Assembly (NCBI RefSeq): GCF_024323335.1 | Contig: NC_066581.1 | Coordinates: 347,948,409-348,012,408, forward strand | Length of the DNA: 64,000 nucleotides | Source: Lathyrus oleraceus | Taxonomy: Eukaryota > Streptophyta > Magnoliopsida > Fabales > Fabaceae | Reading direction: 5' to 3' | Shown here: positions 23,786 to 34,389 of the stretch, one piece after another | How positions within the stretch are numbered: position 1 is the first letter of the stretch | Layout of the letters: the number at the start of each line of letters is the position of its first letter | Translations under genes and position numbers: made by a program | The notes under the pieces: generated by a model | The model's input: the letters and a program-made list of their open reading frames with translations, nothing else | Told to the model about the DNA's origin: nothing | Databases searched by the model: none

Positions 23786-24148
23786 ATGCCTCACTGTTTG
23801 TTTAAGCTGGAAGTGTACTTCAACAGGGTAAAACATTCTATTGAGTTTGGGCTCCCGAAGGACATTATTTGTCTTGCTCTTCTAAAATCTAAATTGAAAA
23901 ATATGTTGCCCGACACTAAGAATAGAAAGGTGAGTAAGATCAAGTTTCTTGCACTATGGATTGTTACTGATGAAAGGGTGAAATATGACCTTATTGAGCT
24001 GAAGACTGATGAAAATTTGAAGGTTATATGGATAGCATGTCACTGTAGGCTAACAAAGGGACCAATTGAGTTTGATGCGATAATTTCTAGATCTTTTGAT
24101 GCCATATTCAAGATACTAAAACGTCCAAAATCATCTATTAGTGTTTAG
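23786..24148 (+). CDS. Hypothetical 120-codon protein resembling a Mutator-type transposase N-terminus
   Basis: Complete ORF with plausible composition: MPHCLFKLEVYFNRVKHSIE start, a central LLKSKLKNMLPD segment, a WIVTDERVKYDLIELKTDEN stretch and a C-terminus SRSFDAIFKILKRPKSSISV. The pattern (beta strands, then D-x-L-KVIW...H, then a short tail) recalls the PB1-like N-terminal domain found before the MULE transposase catalytic domain in plants. Zinc-binding and DDE domains are absent, so if the resemblance is right this is a truncated or captured piece. It has its own TATA box. It could also be an unrelated hypothetical gene. Codon use looks normal and there are no internal breaks. Confidence 0.4.
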   Translation: MPHCLFKLEVYFNRVKHSIEFGLPKDIICLALLKSKLKNMLPDTKNRKVSKIKFLALWIVTDERVKYDLIELKTDENLKVIWIACHCRLTKGPIEFDAIISRSFDAIFKILKRPKSSISV

Positions 24149-24457
24149 GTTTCACTATTTATTATTATTTTGTAAGTTATGTAATCTCCTATCTAAAGTT
24201 ATGTTAATCGTCATGTGTTATGTTATTTGTCAAAGGTTAAGTCATGTTCATCCTATAATAATGGAAGTGACAAAATGTTATCTAATAAATTGCTTCAAAT
24301 GTCTGAGTAATAATACACATAATATACAAATAATATAAAAATGAGAATAATGTCTACATAAGTCCTATACAGGCTAAGTGTGCTGCCTGCGATGCCAAAC
24401 TATAAACCTTACCATTTGGGCTTACCAAACCCGTGAGGTTATCCATAATGAGTGATA
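24149..24457. other. Sequence downstream of the 23786 ORF
   Basis: AT-rich with plausible 3' UTR character up to about 24350 (aataatataaaaatg), then a short GC-richer part continuous with the mobile-domain fragment on the minus strand. No further gene seen. Confidence 0.4.
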
Positions 24458-24603
24458 TCATCTATGTGGAGATGAATTAGGCAACAACACGTCATCAGAA
24501 TGTCCCTCAAAATGAGAAGTTCCAACATCATCTCCATACTCAACATGTGGGATGACGCGTTGGTGTAATACAATAAGGTACCACTCCAAATACCCGTCCA
24601 CAC
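24458..24603 (-). pseudogene. Plant-mobile-domain (MAIN/PP7-long-like) fragment
   Basis: One minus-strand frame is open from the LTR boundary to a TGA at 24458 and reads DGYLEWYLIVLHQRVIPH, then VEYGDDVGTSHFEGHSDDVL. The YLxWY..x.HxR..P pattern is typical of the C-terminal part of plant mobile-domain proteins (serine/threonine phosphatase 7 long form-like). The upstream part is missing because the chromovirus LTR starts at 24604. PMD genes are often carried by Mutator-like elements, which would fit the neighbouring ORF. Only about 47 codons support this. Confidence 0.35.
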
Positions 24604-26731
24604 TGTAACACCCCTTTTCAACCCCAAAATACTTAACATTTAATCAGAGTGAATAAGCACGCATATAAACAAAAGGGCGTCACATCGACGTTTTCAAAAA
24701 AATCAAACATCATTCATCATCAATATACAATACACTTGGTCATTTAAAATAACACATTTCAAATATCACGAGTATACAAGTATATGCGTTCGCAGCGGAA
24801 AATAATGAATACTCATGTATTTCATAAAATGATTCATGTCCCATACCATGATCATATCTCAATAATCTCCTCAAGATAAACTAAAAACCATATCCAGAAT
24901 ATTTGGCACTATGGCCTCTCAAACAACAAATTTCAAATAAACATGTTCACAAGTAATAACATAATACATATCTAAATAAGATATGAGTTCAATACTACCA
25001 ATCTACCCCGTGTTACATGACCAGAGCATTGACTCACTACCTAGTCTCTAAAACCAAAACACGGAAACTCTCCGGCTAAATCTCGAGTGAGCTACCGTCC
25101 ACTTACTTCAGCAATACTACTCTTGAATATCTGCATGATGCCTATGTAAAGGCAACATTCAAACAGAAGGGTGAGAATTCAAATCATTATGAAGAAGTAT
25201 AATAAGGCACAATGATTAAATCAACAATTAACGGAATTCATCACACCTTGTATAACCATGTCAATAATATTAACCAACATTTATTTCACATGTTTCAAAC
25301 ATCCATCAAAACTCAAGGAGTACAATATTAAAATCCAATACTATATTCCCAAATATACACATAACTACAATTATCACATAATCACATATTTTGCCAAGTT
25401 ATGTATCCAAACATCACCAAATTCAATTATCATATCTCATACACACCTCACAATCACATCAATGCATACATTCAATTATCACATAACTCTAATGTGACTC
25501 AATGCAAGACATGTGACTCTATGCATGTGGTACCGCAATGTGAACCCAACGTTTCACCGCTTTCCGATTCAATATCTAGAATCCAAGCCACGCTTTCGAT
25601 CCAGACAAGATCAAAGCCACTACGTCTATTTCCAATTAAGAATCAACGTCTGCTACGCCTATTTCCATTCAAGGATCAACGTCTATTACCATGTGAACCC
25701 ACAGTTTCACCGCTTTCACCATAAAGCCGACCATGCCATGAATGAATGTACAAATACCAACAACATATGCAATTAAGATCATCTCTACCATCTTAACATT
25801 CCACATATCACTATAAGTCAACTCTATGAATTATCCACCAATGGTACATATACACATTCATAACAATATATCATTCACAAATATAAGCTAATTATCAGAT
25901 ACGCACACTTAGATTTCATTTCAAACTGAATACAACCTTTAAAGTCTCAAATTTTCATTTTTCAACAGTGGTAATCGGTTAACGCTTTTAGGTAACCGGT
26001 TAACACGAAACATAATACAATTCCTGGCAGATTTTTAAGTAAGTAACCGGTTAACGCTTTTGGGTAACCGGTTAACACAAAACAGAATGCAATTTCTGAG
26101 CAGATTTTTAACAAGTAATCGATTAACGCTTTTGGTTAACCGGTTAACACGCTCGAAACTGGAATTTTTCTTAACGTTACCTGTATTTTAATGGAATTTA
26201 ATAAAATAAGTGGTTTCTCAATCTATCACTCACTTTCATCCATATATCCATTCCAAACACAATTAATCACCACAAATCAAGAATACTCATCAAAACCTAA
26301 CAATTCCAAAACCATGAAATTTAGGGATTTCAACGTAAACATATTTCTACCCATTGACCCAATCATACTAACCCATAATAATAAGGATTCTACCCCTTAC
26401 CTCTTCAATTTTCTGGAAACCTTAGCTTCTCTCTTGTTCTTCCCCTCTTCTCCTTACTTTTCCTCTTTTCTTTCTCTGTTACCGTCAATGATCAAATGAA
26501 TCCTACTTCTCACTCTCCTCACCTCTTACTATTCTAGTATTATATTTGGGCTTAAAGAATGATACCTCTAATTCAATTATTAGGCCCAATAAGACCTAGT
26601 ATTATAATATCTCTATTTAATTCAAATAAATTAAACCAACACAGTATACACACCAAGTTAATTAATATAATCAATTATTATACTACCTAACAACCAATTA
26701 ATTAATTAACACTCCAAATAAATAAAATAAA

Positions 26732-26769
<38 letters not shown>

Positions 26770-26801
26770 TAAGAAATAAATCCTAAAATTGGGTTGTTAC
26801 A
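24604..26801 (-). repeat. 3' LTR of the chromovirus (2.2 kb)
   Basis: Starts TGTAACAACCC at 26801 and ends GGGGTGTTACA at 24604 on the minus strand, a near-perfect TGTAACA/TGTTACA terminal inverted repeat. It contains a TAA/TTA trinucleotide run at about 26737-26770, the GTTAACCGGTTAAC array at 25971-26150 and a loosely repeated block around 25550-25720. The target-site flank is cacac on the left; the partner is lost. Confidence 0.8.
25971..26150. repeat. 72-bp tandem array with paired GTTAACCGGTTAAC palindromes (three units)
   Basis: Units start at 25971, 26043 and 26115, an exact 72-bp period. Each has two palindromic sites about 20 bp apart (variants of taaccggttaacgct and ggtaaccggttaacac), followed by a spacer close to acagaatgcaatttctga and agatttttaa. 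The third unit is decayed after the second site. The same unit type recurs in the Angela-like leader at 38942. Confidence 0.9.
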
Positions 26802-26820
26802 ACTCTCCCCCACTTAAAAG
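26802..26820 (-). other. Polypurine tract of the chromovirus
   Basis: Minus strand CTTTTAAGTGGGGGAGAGT directly before the LTR start; it primes plus-strand DNA synthesis. Confidence 0.8.
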
Positions 26821-26843
26821 ATTTTCGGCCTCGAAAATTTACC

Positions 26844-27235
26844 TCAAACGAACAACTCCGGATATGATTCCTTCATCTTATCCTCGAGTTCCCAAGTAAT
26901 ATTGCCATTGGCGGCTCCGCCCCATATCACTTTCACCAAAGCAATTTCCTTACCACGAAGCTTCTTCACTTCTCGATCTTCAATTCGCATAGGTGATGTA
27001 TCAACCGTCAAATTATCCCTCACTTGAACATCATCTACTGGGACAACATGCGATGGATCCGCAATATACTTCCTCAATTGAGACACATGGAACACATCAT
27101 GAAGATTAGAAAGTGACGGTGGTAATGAAATCCGATATGCCACTTCACCTACCCTCTCGGAAATCTGATAAGGACCAATGAAATGTGGCGTCAACTTACG
27201 CGACTTTAAAGCTCCACCAAAAGTCGAAGTACCAG
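26844..27235 (-). pseudogene. Chromovirus integrase C-terminal fragment
   Basis: Open to the stop at 26844. Reads GALKSRKLTPHFIGPYQISE, VAYRISLPPSLSNLHDVFHV, SQLRKYIADPSHVVP and then a chromo-like tail ending WELEDKMKESYPELF. This is the GPY/F module and C-terminus of a Tekay/Del-type chromovirus integrase. The catalytic core and everything before it are absent. The frame enters from upstream at about 27235 through sequence of the neighbouring Tat element. Confidence 0.85.
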
Positions 27236-27485
27236 AAAATGAAAAAATCTCTCCCCTTTTAGATGAGTTGGCTTTACTCGAAGTGTTTGTCTTAGTTTAA
27301 TTCTCTTGTGATGATTTTTAAAGCCCTTTGTGGATCTTTATGTAATGACTTGGCCCTTTTGGCAATCTAGTTGACATTGATTTTACCATTATGGCTGTGA
27401 CTTTTATTAGAGGACCTTCGATATCGTATGCGCCGTTTAAAAAAACTTGAGTAACTTGAAAAGGGTCTTCCCATTTAGAGGACCA

Positions 27486-28500
27486 TTATCCAAATACTCT
27501 ATATTTCCAATCCATGGGTAAAATCACTTTCCACACCAAATCTCCAATAAAAAATAATTTAACTTTGGCCCTTTTGTTATAAGACTTTTCTACTCTCTTT
27601 TTCTGCCTTTCTAATAATTCTAAGGCACTTAATCTTTCTTCGTCCAAATCAACTAACTCATCCAACATCATGTTCCAATAAGACTCAGATGGAATTTCAT
27701 GGTGCCTCTGAATTCTTGTTGATTGTAAGTAGATTTCGACTGGTAAAACATCCCATATGTTAACCGGAAAGGCATAGTTTTTGTATCCTCTTTAGGGGAG
27801 GTTTGACATGCCCAAAATCTGGTATAATGTCTTATGCCAATTTATTGGCTTTTTCCCCACATGCTTTTTAATTAGCCCAATTACCACCTTATTTGCTGCT
27901 TCGACCTGACCATTAGCCTGAGCGTAATACGGTGTGGACATTAATAATTTGAACCCCATTTCTTTAGCAAACTCCTGGACTTTTCAACAAGTACAAACTT
28001 ATCCTTGATCCGTTGTAATAGTTTCTGGGATTCCAAACTTATAGATAATATGCTTCTGAATGAATTTGATCACGGTCTCTTGGTCGACATTCGTCAACGG
28101 TATAACTTCAATCCACGTTGTGAAATAATCTATACACACTAGATTACATCTTTGACTTTTAGACGATGTTGGTCGAATTTCTCCAACTAGGTCCAACGCC
28201 CAACCTCTAAAAGGCTAAGGTTTCACAATGGAGTGAAGTTTGCTTGCAGGGACATGTTGTATACCTGCATGCACTTGGCACTCTTGACACCCTTTGGCGA
28301 ATTCCATACAATCCTTAAGCATGGTAGGTCAATATATTACTTGTCGAAATAATAGCCATTTCATCTTATGAACCACTTGATGTGCCCTACATGACCCACT
28401 ATGGACACTAGAGAGGGCTATGTATGCCTCATATTCGCTATGGCATTTGAGTAAGACTCCTTGAGGTGTCTTTTTGAATAATTCGTTTCCCATAAGAATG
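27486..28500 (-). pseudogene. Tat-lineage integrase remnant
   Basis: Pieces include MDLVGEIRPTSSKSQ, LVCIDYFTTWIEVIPLT and GIPETITTDQG (core region with two catalytic aspartates), open at 28196-27999. Downstream the piece 27671-27486 reads LEKQ/ELLERQKKRVEKSYNKRA and FFIGDLVWKVILPMDW, the tail found after the core. The glutamate region between them is broken. Confidence 0.7.
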
Positions 28501-28892
28501 TAGCTTAAAGCTCGATACCTGACATTTCATTTAGCAGATGCTATTGGATTTTCTAAATATTCTATTATTGGCTTTCTCTAATCTTCGTATGCCAAACAAT
28601 CCATTACAATAATCTCGAAATTCTCTTCGTCAGCATATCCTAGCTTTGTTCTCTTCAAATCTGATGGGGAGAGTCTAATCGACACTACTCTTCCTCTAAC
28701 CTCGGCCATATCTTGTAATTTCTCTTTCGAAATTTTATATCCAGAGGCAATCTAAGCTAAGTAATTGGCCTCTTGATTCTGAAATCGAGGTATATGTCAA
28801 ATGTTTACCACCTAAAACTCACGTAAGAGTCTACTAGCTATCATAAAGTACACAATCAGATTTTCTTTAACATATTTGTACTCCTTTATGAT

Positions 28893-29567
28893 TTATTTTA
28901 TTACTAATTCTGAGTCTCCCATTATTTCGACTCGAGTGGCCCCCAATTCCAACAAGATCTCAAGGTCGGCTATCAGAGGCTCATACTCAGCCTCATTGTT
29001 CGAACAAAGGCCTTCGACCTTATACTTGAATTTTGTTGGAATTTTTCTAGGAGAAATAATTAGTATCCCCACACCCGTTCCATCTTTATGAGTAGAACCA
29101 CCGAAGTACAACTTCCAAGGCTCAAACTCTAGATAGTTTAACGAGTTTTGTACTATGGGGTGGTTGACTATAAATTCTGCTACCACTTGTCCCTTAACAA
29201 CCTTTAAAGGAATATAAATTAAAGAATACTTTGTCAAATCCAAAGCCCATTTACCAATTCGACTATGTAAGATAGGTTTAGATAACATATGCTTAATAAC
29301 ATCAAAATGAGATGAAACATACACATCAACTGGCTTTTTGTAATGCTTTAGTTTTGTACAAGAGAAATATAGACATAGGCATAATTTTTCGAATATACTA
29401 TATCTGGTTTCTACATCATTTAGAACTCTACTAGGGTGATGAATGGCCCTTTCGACACCATTATCATCCTCCTGAGCCAACATGCTCCCTGAAGTTACAT
29501 CAGATGCATCTATGTACAATCTCATACTTCTATTCCTACAAGGAGGTGACAGAATCGGAGGATGCAC
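28893..29567 (-). pseudogene. Tat-lineage dual RNase H
   Basis: A 224-codon open piece. The first RNase H reads MRLYIDASDVTSGSMLAQED, SRVLNDVETRYSIFEKLCLC and YVSSHFDVIKHML; here the first catalytic Asp (YIDAS) is still present. The second, archaeal-type domain reads LYFGGSTHKDGTGVGILI, SNNEAEYEPLIADLEILLEL and MGDSELVIK. The position equivalent to the first catalytic Asp of the second domain is Gly (LYFGGS). The frame then breaks. Confidence 0.75.
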
Positions 29568-29569
29568 AA

Positions 29570-30597
29570 GGTAGTGCTTGATCTTATCAAAAACCTTTTA
29601 TTGTACTTTCCCCCATTCAAATCTTTCCTACTTGAGTCGAAGTAGAGGTGAGAAGGCTTGAGTCTTGCCACTTAAGTTCGATATAAACCTCCTTAAGAAG
29701 TTGATCTTGCCTAGCAGCGACTATAATTCCTTCTTTGTTGATGGAGTTTTCTCCTCCATAATGGCCTTGGTCTTGTTCTGATTAATTTCAATCCCTTTCT
29801 TGTGGACCACGAAGCCTAAGAAATCCCCTGCCTGCACACAAAAAGCACACTTTAGAGGATTCATTTTTAGACCATATTTCCTCATTCTGTTGAATGATTG
29901 TCAAATATGGTTTATATGATTCTTTGCTAAATGGACTTAACTACAATATCATCTAATTAGATTTGCATAAAAGTTTCGATGAAATCATGAAATATTAAAT
30001 TCATTGCCCACTGATAAGTTGCCCCAACATTTTTTAGGCCAAAAGGCATTACTACCCATCGTAGGTGCCTAATGCTCTGGGGCATCGAAATGCCGTTTTT
30101 GGCACATCTTTGTCAACAATGAAAATCTGGTTATATCCAGAATATCCATCAAGCATACTAAGATACCCGTGTCCTACGGAAGAATCTACTAGCATTTCCA
30201 CCACATGCATTGGATACTCATCTTTTGGGGTTGCATCATTCAAATCTCTGAAGTCAATGCAAACCCTTAGAGTACCGTTCTTTTTAATAACCGGTACAAT
30301 ATTAGCAATCCATTCGACGTACCTGGTGGTGCGGATGAAATTGCATCTGAGAAGCCTTTTGACCTCCTCTTTGATCTTCGACAGAACTTCGGGTGGAAAT
30401 CGCCTCGAGGTCTGCTTGATAGGCTTCTTCCCAGGCTTTATTGGCAACTTCAGTTCGACCAGATCTTTGCTCAAACCAGGTATTTCATCATAATCCCATG
30501 CGAAGCAGTCTTTATACTCCTCAGCACCTGGATCACTTCGATCTTGAGTGTTGGGCTGATGTTGGCACTTACATATGTGGGCCGTTTGATTCCCCAT
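29570..30597 (-). pseudogene. Tat-lineage reverse transcriptase remnant
   Basis: Open from 30597 to 30052: CFAWDYDEIPGLSKDLVELK, RRFPPEVLSKIKEEVKRLL, VEWIANIVPVIKKNGTLRVC and MLDGYSGYNQI. Beyond 30052 it is frame-shifted. Near 29940-29970 the catalytic box reads Q-I-stop-L-D-D-I, so the tyrosine codon of YxDD has become a stop. It cannot make active enzyme. Confidence 0.8.
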
Positions 30598-31267
30598 GTT
30601 TCCAAGTTGATTTCGTCCAAGGGATCTTGTGTTAGCATCTTCGTGTTACTTGCCAGCGGATCTTTTTCGAAACCCAAAGACTCCTCATCATAGATGGCGT
30701 CGAGCCTCTGGACTTGCACTTCATTTGGAACCTTATCAGGTGGTTTTGGATCGAAGTCCTTACTAGGACCATCCAAGTGCATTTTTGTCTTTTTGGCTTC
30801 GACAACCATGTATTTAACTTTGGCCTCTAGGACACTTTTAATTTATTTTTGGCTACATAAGCCAAAATCCTTTTTAATGTCTGTAGATCAGACATCATCA
30901 CTGAATTCACTTCCCCAACCCGTAGGTTGGATACCTTCGGTACCTCCATAGCAGAAGTCTTCTTTGTTGACTACTTCTCTATCCCACTAAAACCCGTAAG
31001 TGGGGTGCATATAGAGTGAGAAAAATGCGTTGTCCGCAAGTGAATAGTCGAAACCCGCTGGACTGCAAGGCGCTATGTGGGTCAGGTTCCCGTCGAAGCT
31101 TCTCCTGTCTACATGGTTAACCTCAGCCATAAAATAGCTTTGGTCTGCCTCTATATTTTCCATAATCCCATCGCTTTTCCAGATGGTGACCCTCGGTGCA
31201 TCAAAGAGGGGACTGCACCTATGCTCTGAAGCCAGAATGAGGTCAACTTGTATCACCCCTAATGTAG
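30471..31267 (-). pseudogene. Tat-lineage protease-RT linker remnant
   Basis: Two open pieces: 31256-30987 (IQVDLILASEHRCSPLFDAP, NVEADQ-like SYFMAEVNHVDRR, PTYGF) and 30809-30471 (KTKMHLDGPSKDFDPKPPD, VQRLDAIYDEESLGFEKDPL). Between them stops and frame changes occur. The upstream end is cut at about 31267, where plus-strand Ogre sequence begins. Confidence 0.65.
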
Positions 31268-34200
31268 TTGAAGCCAGAATGCCCGCCGGTCAAGCAGAAG
31301 TTGAGAAGGACTCATCTTGATATGACAGTTAAGATCAAAGAAGAAGTGCAGAAGCAAATTGATGTTGGTTTTCTTGTTACCTCCGAATATCTGCAATGGG
31401 TGGCCAATATTGTGCATGTTCCTAAGAAAGATGGAAAAGTCCGCATGTGTGTTGATTATAGAGATTTGAACAAAGCCAGTCTGAAAGATGATTTTCCTCT
31501 GCCACACATTGATATGTTGGTAGACAATACAACTAAATTCAAAGTCTTTTCATTTATGGACAGATTTTTCGGTTATAATCAAATCAAGATGGAACCTGAA
31601 GATATGGAGAATACCATATTCATTACACCCTGGGGGACATTCTGTTATAGAGTGATGCCTTTCGGTTTAAAGAATGTTGGTGCAACATACCGGAGAGCTA
31701 TGACTACTCTTTTTCATGATATGATGCATAAAGAGATTGAAGTTTATGTTGATGATATGATTTCCAAATAAAGTGATAAAGAAGAACATGTTGAGCATTT
31801 ATTGAAGTTATTCCAGCGTTTGAGAAAATATAAACTCATCTTGAATCCCAATAAGTGTACTTTTGGTGTTCCCTCTGGTAAGTTGTTGGGCTTTATTGTC
31901 AGCGAGAAGGGTATTGAAGTTGATCCTGCCAATGTCAAAGCAATAAAAGAAATGCATGCGCCCAAAATTGAGAAGCAAGTCAGAGGATTTCTCGGACGCT
32001 TGAATTATATCTCAAGATTTATATCGCATATGACAGCCACATGTGCGCCTATTTTCAAGCTTCTTCGCAAAGATCAGTCTTGTGATTGGGCCGAAGATTT
32101 CTAGAAAGCTTTTAATAGTATTAAAGAATATCTGCTAGAAACTTCGATTCTATCTCCACCTATTGAAGGAAGACCATTGATCATGTATCTGACTGTGCTT
32201 GATGAGAGTATGGATTGTGTTCTTGGTCAGCAAGATGAGTCAGGAAAGAAAGAGTATGCAATTTACTACCTCAGTAAGAAATTCACCAACTGTGAGACTC
32301 GGTATTCTATGCTTGAAAAGACATGTTGCGCATTGGCTTGGGATGCAAGCATCTGCGCCAGTATATGTTGAATCATACTACTTGGTTGACATCCAAAATG
32401 GATCCAATCAAGTACATTTTTGAGAAGCCTGCTTTAACTGGGAGGATTTCTCGTTGGCAGATGTTATTATCCGATTATGATATTGAATACCAATTTCAAA
32501 AAGCTATCAAAGGTAGTGTCTTGGCTGACTATTTGGCTCACCAACCGATTGAAGATTATTGGTCAGTACAATATGATTTTCTTGATGAAGATATTTTGTA
32601 CCTGAAGATGAAAGATTGTGATGAACCATTGCTTAAAGAAGGGCCAGAACCTGGTTCCCGTTGGGGCATGGTATTTGATGGAGCTATTAATTTGTATGGT
32701 AATGACATTGGGGCAGTGATTATTACTCCTCAAGGCACTCATTTTCCATTTACAGCTAGATCAACTTTTAAGTGTACAAACAATATGGCTGAATATGAAG
32801 CTTGCATTATGGGGCTTGAAGAGGCCATTGATCTCAAAATAAAATATCTTGACGTCTATGGAGATTCAGCTTTGGTTGTGAATCAGATCAAAGGTGAATG
32901 GGAGACGAATCAACCCGGTTTGATACCGTATAGAGGTTATGCGAGGAGGATTTCAACTTTCTTTACAAAGGTTGAGCTTCATCATATCCCTCGAGATAAA
33001 AACCGGATGGCAGATGCTCTTGCAACGTTGGCTTCAATGATTATGGTGAAATTTTGGAATGAAGTTCCTAATTTGAATGTGATGCATCTTGATAGGCCAA
33101 CTCGTGTATTTGCTGTTGAAGAGACCAAAGATGAAAAGCCATGGTATTTTGATTTCAAGTGTTTCCTTCAAAGTCAGAGTTACCCGCTTGGGGCATCTTT
33201 GAAAGATAAGAAGACTTTGAGAAGATTAGCTGGCAACTTCTACCTGAATGGTGATGTGCTTTACAAGAGAAACTTTGATATGGTTCTACTCAGATGCGTG
33301 GATAGACACAAAGCAGACATGTTGATGACCGAAGTCCATGAAGGTTCCTTTGGTACCCATTCCAATGGCCATGCTATGGCAAAGAAGATGTTGAGAGCAG
33401 ATTACTATTGGCTGACAATGGAATCGGATTATTGCAAGTTTGTGAAGAAATGCCACAAGTGTCAAATTTACGCAGATAAGATTGATGTTCCTCCGACACT
33501 GTTGAATATCATTTCCTCTCCATAGACCTTCTCCATGTAGGGAATTGATATTATTAGCATGATTGAGCCCAAAGCTTCAAATGGACAATATTTCATTTTG
33601 GTGGCTATTGACTACTTCACCAAGTGGGTTGAAGTGGCATCGTATGCAAATGTAACCAAGCAAGTTGTTGTGAGGTTTATCAAGAATTAAATTATATATT
33701 GTTATGGTGTGCCAAGTAAGATCATTACTGATAATGGATCTAACTTGAATAATAATATGGTGGAAGCTCTTTGCAAAGACTTCAAGATTTCACATCATGA
33801 TTCTTCTCCCTACAAACCAAAGATGAATGGGGTTGTTGAAGCTGCAAATAAGAACATCAAGAAGATCATTCAGAAGATGTTTGTAACGTATAAAGTCTGG
33901 CATGAGATGCTCCCATTTGCTTTGCATGGGTACCGTACATCCGTCTGCACTTCAACAGCGGCAACCCCTTTCTCTCTTGTTTATGGCATGGAAGTTGTGC
34001 TCCCCGTGGAGGTTGAGATCCCATCACTGTGTATGCTAATGGAAGCCAAGTTGATCGAAGTTGAATGGTGCCAGACCAGATATGATCAGTTGAATTTGAT
34101 TGAAGAGAAGAGGTTGACTTCCATGTGTCATGGTCAGTTATATCAGCAAAGAATGAAGAAGGCATTTAATAAGAAGGTCAGGCCTCGTGTGTTTAGAAAA

Positions 34201-34389
34201 GGTGACCTCGTGCTCAAGAGAGTTCTATCTTTCAAACCTGATGCTAGGGGAAAATGAACTCCTAATTATTAAGGCCCATATGTTGTGAAGAGAGCCTTTT
34301 CAGGCGGTGCTTTGATTCTTATAACTATGGATGGTGAAGAGTTTACTCGGCTTGTGAATGCCGATGCAGTCAAGAAATACTTCGCCTAA
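31268..34389 (+). pseudogene. Ogre pol remnant: RT, RNase H, second RNase H, integrase
   Basis: RT 31268-31771 is nearly complete with FMDRFFGYNQIKM and YVDDM, but the frame stops at 31769, again at 32102 (TAG), and shifts near 32340. The first RNase H (YYLSKKF, LEKTCCALAWD) has lost its catalytic Asp positions as in the other Ogre here. The long open piece 32323-33525 covers the second RNase H (VFDGAINLYG, CTNNMAEYEACIMG, VYGDSALVVNQI, ADALATL) and the integrase zinc module (CHKCQIYADK). Integrase core follows with GIDIISMIEPKASNG, IDYFTKWVEV, ITDNGSNL and GVVEAANKNIKKI (D, D, E visible) but stops interrupt at 33523, 33538 and about 33688. The C-terminus KKYFA ends at 34389. Confidence 0.85.

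Larger units (their letters stand above)
24604..27235 (-). mobile_element. Chromovirus (Tekay/Del-like) 3' end: integrase tail, polypurine tract, 3' LTR
   Basis: On the minus strand, in order: integrase C-terminal coding 27235-26844, polypurine tract 26820-26802, LTR 26801-24604. Everything upstream of the integrase tail is missing; at about 27235 the sequence changes to another element's pol. A rearranged remnant, not an intact insertion. Confidence 0.8.
27240..31267 (-). mobile_element. Decayed Tat-lineage Ty3/gypsy pol (second Tat family)
   Basis: Minus-strand remnants in order: protease-RT linker, RT, RNase H, archaeal-type RNase H, integrase. No LTR, gag or PBS is attached; both ends are cut by rearrangement (chromovirus at about 27235, Ogre at about 31268). 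Residue choice (HLDGPSKDFDPKPPD, LPIKPGKKPIKQTSRRF, CIDFRDLNDATPKDEYPM) distinguishes it from the two Ogre families here and looks like the Retand/Tat group of legumes. Many stops and frameshifts. Confidence 0.8.

Noticed and set aside
23585..23836. Minus-strand 83-codon ORF overlapping the start of the 23786 ORF
   Set aside because: No family resemblance, and it runs antisense through the TATA box and start of the better-supported plus-strand ORF.
24439..24639. 66-codon minus-strand ORF crossing the chromovirus LTR end
   Set aside because: It crosses an element boundary and is in a different frame from the mobile-domain-like reading.
25971..26150. CRISPR-like repeat-spacer array
   Set aside because: Repeats and spacers both recur, the host is a plant, and there are no cas genes; this is a tandem repeat.
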